The notes under the pieces were generated by a model. That model was not told the DNA's origin and made no database searches. It worked only from the letters and a program-made list of their open reading frames with translations. The translations under genes were made by a program, and so were the position numbers. This document shows, piece by piece, positions 6,061 through 8,551 of a stretch of DNA of 8,551 nt (position 1 is the first letter of the stretch; each line of letters starts with the position of its first letter). The stretch is from an uncultured Clostridia bacterium (GTDB lineage Bacteria > Bacillota > Clostridia > Lachnospirales > Anaerotignaceae): the NCBI GenBank assembly GCA_937919015.1, contig CALFPN010000179.1, forward strand, positions 1 through 8,551, read 5' to 3'.

Positions 6061-7452
6061 TCAGCTGTTCTTGTCTGCAATTTTAATTTTCAGTTCCACA
6101 CCGACATCACCATCACGGATTACATACATATCCACTGTGCTGCCGATCTTCGCTGCGTTCACCTTTTCTACCAGAGAATCCATATCCATCACAGTCTTTC
6201 CATCAAACTGGGTGATCACATCTCCTACCTGTAGACCCGCCTTTTCCGCAGGGCTGCCCTCTGTGATCTCAAGCACCAATGCACCTACAGGCAATTTATA
6301 TTTTGGTGCGGTTTCCTCTGTAATATTGGTGCCTGTGATACCGATATAAGGCTTCGGCTGGGTACCTGTTTTCAGTAATTCTTCCACAATGGGCTTGATA
6401 TAATTGCTGGGGATCGCATACCCCATCCCTTCTACCATGGCAGAATTATATTTTGCAGTGTTGATCCCAATCACTTCACCGCTAGCATTGACCAAAGCCC
6501 CGCCGCTGTTGCCGCTGTTGATGGCTGCGCTGGTCTGCAATACACCCAGTTTGTTGCCATCCACATTGATCGTCTGCTCTTTCATGCTGATAATCCCATC
6601 GGTAGCAGAAAGCCCCATACCCATAGCGTTGCCAATGGCAATGACTTCACTGCCGACATCCAACCCATCGGAATCCCCGAATACCGCTGTTGTCACCTGT
6701 TTAATCCCGGCATCATTCAGGTCTTTCCAATTGACTGTCAGCACCGCCAGATCCGATTCACTTTTGGTACCGATCACTTTGGCAGGAACACTGATGTCTC
6801 CTTCAAAAGTAACGTAAATCGTATTTGCATTTTCAATGACATGATAGTTGGTAGCAATGGCTACTTTGCTGTCATCCGAATAAAAGATAACGCCGCTGCC
6901 GGCCCCTTCAGATTCAAACGGAATGTTGAATGCGCCCCAGTAGCTGGTCATACCGGAAATTTTGGTAGAAACACTTACCACAGAAGGTTTCACCGCCTTA
7001 ATAATCTCTGTGGGAGAATAAATTTCACCGCCGGCTGATTTCGGGCTTCCTGTCGGTGTACCGCTGACAGCATTTCTTCCTGTCATCAGGTTGTCCACCA
7101 AAGAATAGCCCGCACCAATACTGCCGCCACCAGCAATACCGATAACGAGACAACCTACAACAAATTTCGCCCATCCTTTCTTCTTTTTCGGAGATTTTTT
7201 CACCTGTTCTTCATAATGATATTCTCTGACGGAAGGCTGAGGAATCGGTTCTTTTTCAGGAATTTCCCCATGCATTGATGCCTCTGCCCCTTCGGGAGAA
7301 GCCTCTTCTTCATCAGAGGAGCTTTCCGCGGGAGCCTCGTCCGAAGCAAAGGCTTCTGCTGTTTCAGAAGTGATTTCTTTCATCTCTTCTGTTTGATTCT
7401 CTTTATCTTCTCCCTCCTTTTTTCTGGGAGTTACGTCTTCAAAATCCAACAT
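6061..7452 (-). CDS. Membrane-anchored HtrA/DegP-type serine protease with PDZ domain
   Basis: The 463-residue protein is an S1C-family protease of the HtrA/DegP type, which degrades or refolds damaged envelope proteins outside the membrane. Residues 1-93 are a hydrophilic, very acidic cytoplasmic tail rich in Glu and Ser, ending in the basic stop KKSPKKKKGWAK. A single membrane segment spans about 97-118. The protease domain covers about 145-360 with triad H204 (TNYHVIEN), D234 (SESDLAVL) and S316 (INSGNSGGAL). The PDZ domain is at about 368-460 with GSPAEKAGLQVGDVI. Only one PDZ is present, usual for Gram-positive members. The start at 7452 follows AGGAGG by seven bases. It appears monocistronic, with a possible promoter near 7512 and a terminator at 6012-6051. 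Identification is firm; whether it is HtrA, HtrB or another paralog is open. Confidence 0.95.
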   Translation of the reverse strand: MLDFEDVTPRKKEGEDKENQTEEMKEITSETAEAFASDEAPAESSSDEEEASPEGAEASMHGEIPEKEPIPQPSVREYHYEEQVKKSPKKKKGWAKFVVGCLVIGIAGGGSIGAGYSLVDNLMTGRNAVSGTPTGSPKSAGGEIYSPTEIIKAVKPSVVSVSTKISGMTSYWGAFNIPFESEGAGSGVIFYSDDSKVAIATNYHVIENANTIYVTFEGDISVPAKVIGTKSESDLAVLTVNWKDLNDAGIKQVTTAVFGDSDGLDVGSEVIAIGNAMGMGLSATDGIISMKEQTINVDGNKLGVLQTSAAINSGNSGGALVNASGEVIGINTAKYNSAMVEGMGYAIPSNYIKPIVEELLKTGTQPKPYIGITGTNITEETAPKYKLPVGALVLEITEGSPAEKAGLQVGDVITQFDGKTVMDMDSLVEKVNAAKIGSTVDMYVIRDGDVGVELKIKIADKNS

Positions 7453-7511
7453 ATATTTTCCTCCTGACCACTGAAGTATTTTTAAGATTTGATTTATTTT
7501 CGTATAGTGTC

Positions 7512-7517
7512 ATTATA
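7512..7517 (-). promoter_or_regulatory. Probable -10 box of the HtrA gene
   Basis: A perfect TATAAT on the minus strand lies about 60 bases before the HtrA start. I see no good -35 box at 16-18 bases, so another factor or an atypical -35 may be involved. GTATA/TATAC arms flank it (7502-7506 and 7514-7518), a possible operator. Confidence 0.5.
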
Positions 7518-7610
7518 CAATAGTAATTTGAACAAAATGTGAATATCCTATGAATAATTCCCGTTTTTGTGAAAAGAAAATGCCCTTTGTTTTAAAACCC
7601 TTTTACATAC

Positions 7611-7643
7611 AAAAAAGGGGATCTTGTTTCCAAGATCCCCTTT
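7611..7643 (-). terminator. Strong intrinsic terminator behind a tRNA 3' remnant
   Basis: AAAGGGGATCTTG (7614-7626) pairs perfectly over 13 bases with 7631-7643. On the minus transcript the loop is the stable tetraloop GAAA and the stem is followed by a six-T run. It lies directly after the orphan tRNA end at 7650-7674, as expected for the original tRNA unit's terminator, and it faces the HtrA promoter region. Confidence 0.9.
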
Positions 7644-7649
7644 CTGCAG

Positions 7650-7674
7650 TGCGCCTGGTGGGACTCGAACCCAT
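7650..7674 (-). pseudogene. Orphan tRNA 3' end (T-arm and acceptor strand only)
   Basis: On the minus strand there is a T-arm with TTCGAGT loop and GGG/CCC stem, then acceptor strand CAGGCGC and discriminator A. The matching 5' strand GCGCCTG and any D or anticodon arm are absent upstream; the sequence changes to A/T-rich DNA at the T-stem. The outermost T-stem pair is A-C. The acceptor is compatible with a clostridial tRNA-Arg, but the identity is not certain. A tRNA 3' end without its 5' half is the classic product of element integration into a tRNA gene. Confidence 0.7.
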
Positions 7675-7688
7675 TAAAAAACCGCTAC

Positions 7689-7709
7689 AACCCTTGATTT
7701 TACTGGGTT
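7689..7709. repeat. Inverted repeat near the tRNA remnant (possible recombinase core site)
   Basis: AACCC (7689-7693) and GGGTT (7705-7709) form an 11-base-spaced inverted repeat beside the tRNA end. Spacing and place resemble integrase core-type sites; this is inference only. Confidence 0.35.
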
Positions 7710-7719
7710 TCTGTTATAC

Positions 7720-7814
7720 AAAGTTGCATAAAAGTTGCATCCCTTCTGTTTGGCGATCATGTGGTACATTATTTTTCAGAAACAATTTTAACATTATATA
7801 CAGTTTTATGCAAC
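7720..7814. repeat. Three GTTGCAT repeats (possible integrase arm sites)
   Basis: AAAGTTGCAT occurs at 7720-7729 and again at 7731-7740, an 11-base period, about one helical turn. The inverted copy TTTTATGCAAC is at 7804-7814 and matches 7723-7733 over 11 bases. Short direct plus inverted repeats beside a tRNA end resemble the arm-type sites bound by tyrosine recombinases. No integrase gene is in the window. Confidence 0.5.
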
Positions 7815-7815
7815 G

Positions 7816-7848
7816 AAAAAAGACCCCGGGCCCGAAGGACACCGGAGT
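7816..7848 (-). terminator. GC-rich intrinsic terminator
   Basis: On the minus transcript ACTCCGG (7848-7842), a bulged T and GTCC (7840-7837) pair with GGGCCCGGGGT (7833-7823) around a TTC loop, followed by C and a six-T run. It is the second of two tandem terminators after the tRNA-like sequence at 7917-7983; no gene lies between them. Confidence 0.72.
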
Positions 7849-7882
7849 ACGTTCAAATGGCTTATGATAAAATATTTCCTAC

Positions 7883-7908
7883 AAAAAAACGGCTGCCAAA
7901 TGGCAGCC
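7883..7908 (-). terminator. Intrinsic terminator behind the second tRNA-like sequence
   Basis: GGCTGCC (7891-7897) pairs with GGCAGCC (7902-7908) around a four-base loop; the minus transcript continues with G and seven T residues. It is eight bases beyond the 3' end of the tRNA-like sequence, the normal place for a tRNA unit terminator. Confidence 0.88.
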
Positions 7909-7916
7909 TAGATTCA

Positions 7917-7983
7917 TGGGGTCTGGAGGATTCGAACCTCTGGCGTTTTATCCTTAAATGCTACCGCGATCTGGCACAGCCCC
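7917..7983 (-). pseudogene. tRNA-like sequence: good 3' end, degenerate remainder
   Basis: The 3' 25 bases (7917-7941) read as a T-arm (AGAGG, TTCGAAT, CCTCC) plus acceptor strand AGACCCC and discriminator A. Upstream, GGGGCTG (7977-7983) can pair with the acceptor over four G-C pairs and one wobble. A poor cloverleaf can be drawn (D-stem GCC/GGT, anticodon stem CATTT/AAACG with loop AAGGATA), but it has A-C mismatches in acceptor, anticodon and T stems and lacks U33. It is best read as a tRNA 3' end left by integration, or a decaying tRNA gene. A promoter at 8155-8183 and terminators at 7883 and 7816 mean it may still be transcribed. Confidence 0.5.
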
Positions 7984-8199
7984 ACAAACGCCATATCCCA
8001 CCGTTAATTTTACAATACAGATCATCATAAATATCAGTCTTCCTTTCAGCATAATTTTAAGTTCAGCTGTTTTTGTAGGTTTCAACGTCCATTCTAGTGA
8101 AGTGCACGATAAAATTGCAGTAGCAATTAGATAAGGCATTATTAAGTTTAGTAAATTATATCACACAAATTCTTTATTGTATAGAATACATTTTTTAAA
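7984..8199. other. Intergenic stretch without a convincing gene
   Basis: This A/T-rich stretch holds a promoter (8155-8183) but no solid coding region. One minus-strand frame could encode a 24-residue hydrophobic peptide from an ATG at 8028, ten bases after GGAAG, ending at 7954 inside the tRNA-like sequence; this is too weak to call. A GGCGTTT at about 7984-7992 is complementary to AAACGCC at about 7943-7949, enclosing most of the tRNA-like sequence. Confidence 0.5.
8155..8183 (-). promoter_or_regulatory. Extended -10 promoter reading into the tRNA-like sequence
   Basis: On the minus strand, TATACA (8178-8183), a 17-base spacer and TATAAT (8155-8160), preceded by TGA, form an extended -10 promoter. 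The transcript would run about 250 bases to the terminator at 7883. It lies just after the tRNA-Ile 3' end. The -35 overlaps a TGTAT/ATACA inverted repeat (8178-8190). Confidence 0.6.
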
Positions 8200-8273
8200 T
8201 GGATCTTCTCGGACTCGAACCGAGGGCCGTCCGGTTATGAGCCGGATGCTCTGACCAGCTGAGCTAAAGATCC
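8200..8273 (-). tRNA. tRNA-Ile(CAU), lysidine-modified type
   Basis: A complete 74-base cloverleaf is present: acceptor GGATCTT/AAGATCC, D-stem GCTC/GAGC, anticodon stem TCCGG/CCGGA with loop CTCATAA (anticodon CAT at 8237-8239), T-arm CTCGG, TTCGAGT, CCGAG, and discriminator A. CCA is not encoded. The CAU anticodon could mean Met or Ile. The TTTAGCTCAG start and the CTCATAA loop match the tRNA-Ile2 pattern of Firmicutes rather than elongator or initiator tRNA-Met. If so, it reads AUA after TilS converts C34 to lysidine. Confidence 0.9.
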
Positions 8274-8279
8274 AAAATT

Positions 8280-8306
8280 GCCCCAGCGTTGAACTGGGGC
8301 TTTTTT
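8280..8306. terminator. GC-rich hairpin between the stalk-domain gene and tRNA-Ile
   Basis: GCCCCAG (8280-8286) pairs with CTGGGGC (8294-8300) over seven bases with a seven-base loop. On the plus strand it is followed by six T residues, a textbook terminator, though no plus-strand gene precedes it. On the minus strand only AATTTT follows. It may end the stalk-domain transcript from the right, block antisense reading, or form the 5' end of the tRNA precursor. Confidence 0.7.
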
Positions 8307-8335
8307 ATCATACCATATTCCTGACCTCAAGAAAA
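8307..8335 (-). promoter_or_regulatory. Possible promoter of tRNA-Ile
   Basis: On the minus strand, -10 TATGAT (8307-8312) preceded by TGG (extended -10) has a poor -35 TTTTCT (8330-8335) at 17 bases. Transcription would begin near 8300, so the hairpin at 8280-8300 would head the tRNA precursor. Confidence 0.4.
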
Positions 8336-8344
8336 TGGTTATTT

Positions 8345-8551
8345 TTACGCAGCCTTCTTCGTCAGATAAATGTCCCCATTCTTCACAGTCACGTCATACC
8401 CCAGTGCCGCTGCAATCTCACGCAGCTTTACGAAATTGATATCATCCTTCAGGATGCAGTTCATATTGACTGCCTTTCCTTCCACATAGATTTTCTTCTT
8501 TTCTACCACTTCTTCACCCTCCGTTTCATAATCAAACACGCTTTCCACCAG
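8345..8551 (-). CDS. C-terminal end of a protein with a copper-amine-oxidase-like stalk domain (runs off the right edge)
   Basis: The frame is open from the right edge to the stop at 8345 and gives 68 residues. The C-terminal ~50 (KKKIYVEGKAVNM through FVKLREIAAALGYDVTVKNGDIYLTKK) match the stalk-like repeat named after the N-terminal domain of copper amine oxidases, with its hallmark of a short beta-strand pair, then [FY]VKLREIAxALGY. In clostridia this module sits at the ends of secreted enzymes, surface proteins and phage-type N-acetylmuramoyl-L-alanine amidases; the catalytic part is outside the window. An acidic linker (YETEGEEVVE) precedes it. The GTG at 8548 has no ribosome binding site in view and the frame continues past it, so it is not taken as the start. 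A phage lysin is possible given the tRNA remnants nearby, but not shown. Confidence 0.8.
   Translation of the reverse strand: MVESVFDYETEGEEVVEKKKIYVEGKAVNMNCILKDDINFVKLREIAAALGYDVTVKNGDIYLTKKAA

Noticed and set aside
7821..7983. A tmRNA or permuted two-piece tmRNA, because GGGGTCT at 7821-7827 (minus) could pair with AGACCCC at 7918-7924
   Set aside because: The GGGGTCT belongs to a terminator stem, no GGATTCGAC-type start or tag frame follows, and another terminator lies between the two parts.
7954..8028. A 24-residue hydrophobic peptide gene on the minus strand (possible small toxin)
   Set aside because: The ribosome binding site is weak and distant, it lacks family resemblance, and it ends inside the tRNA-like sequence.
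7550..8030. Open frames on the plus strand across the tRNA remnants
   Set aside because: They run antisense through tRNA ends and terminators, without ribosome binding sites or recognisable domains.
1..8551. CRISPR array, insertion sequence or toxin-antitoxin pair
   Set aside because: No regularly spaced repeats, transposase motifs, IS-type ends or recognisable toxin-antitoxin genes were seen on either strand.

Overview
The window looks like chromosomal DNA from an anaerobic Clostridia-type Firmicute, probably Lachnospirales or a relative. This is inferred from strong AGGAGG-type ribosome binding sites, near-consensus sigma-A promoters with extended -10 elements, short U-tailed terminators and moderate GC. 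The protein set also fits: an EF-G paralog of clostridial type, an iron alcohol dehydrogenase, an SLH surface protein, a membrane-tethered HtrA and a copper-amine-oxidase-like stalk domain. Most genes are on the minus strand. No species can be named from the sequence alone.

Region by region: (1) 1-1008 minus is the N-terminal 336 codons of an EF-G-like translational GTPase with its own promoter and a structured leader. (2) 1337-3324 minus is a compact cluster: an 84-residue acidic protein of unknown function, an iron-containing alcohol dehydrogenase and a signal-less Amidase_3 protein. It is driven by a promoter at 3367-3395 and closed by a terminator at 1271-1311. A hairpin between the dehydrogenase and the amidase contains the amidase Shine-Dalgarno, and its U-tract runs straight into the ATG. 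(3) 3463-4236 plus is a DEDDh 3'-5' exonuclease, divergent from that cluster and convergent on the next gene, with which it shares a bidirectional terminator. (4) 4281-5933 minus is a secreted protein with RCC1-like repeats and three SLH modules, from an almost perfect TTGACA/TATAAT promoter. (5) 6061-7452 minus is a membrane-anchored HtrA/DegP-type serine protease with a PDZ domain.

(6) 7453-8344 has no convincing protein gene but is not empty. On the minus strand it holds two orphan tRNA 3' ends, each directly followed by an intrinsic terminator. Beside the first lie three copies of the heptamer GTTGCAT and an AACCC/GGGTT inverted repeat, resembling a tyrosine-recombinase attachment site. 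A third terminator, an extended -10 promoter and an intact tRNA-Ile(CAU) follow. The best reading is a tRNA locus used repeatedly by integrating elements, leaving scars. (7) 8345-8551 minus is the C-terminal end of a protein with a copper-amine-oxidase-like stalk domain, of a kind also found at the ends of clostridial phage lysins and cell-wall proteins.

The genes do not form one pathway. The envelope theme (amidase, SLH protein, HtrA, stalk domain) is noticeable but only the 3324-1337 cluster looks co-transcribed. I see no clear new defence or metabolic system. The most unusual items are the tRNA-remnant region, the terminator/SD hairpin in front of the amidase, the amidase lacking the usual first zinc histidine, and the altered NKxD motif in the EF-G paralog.
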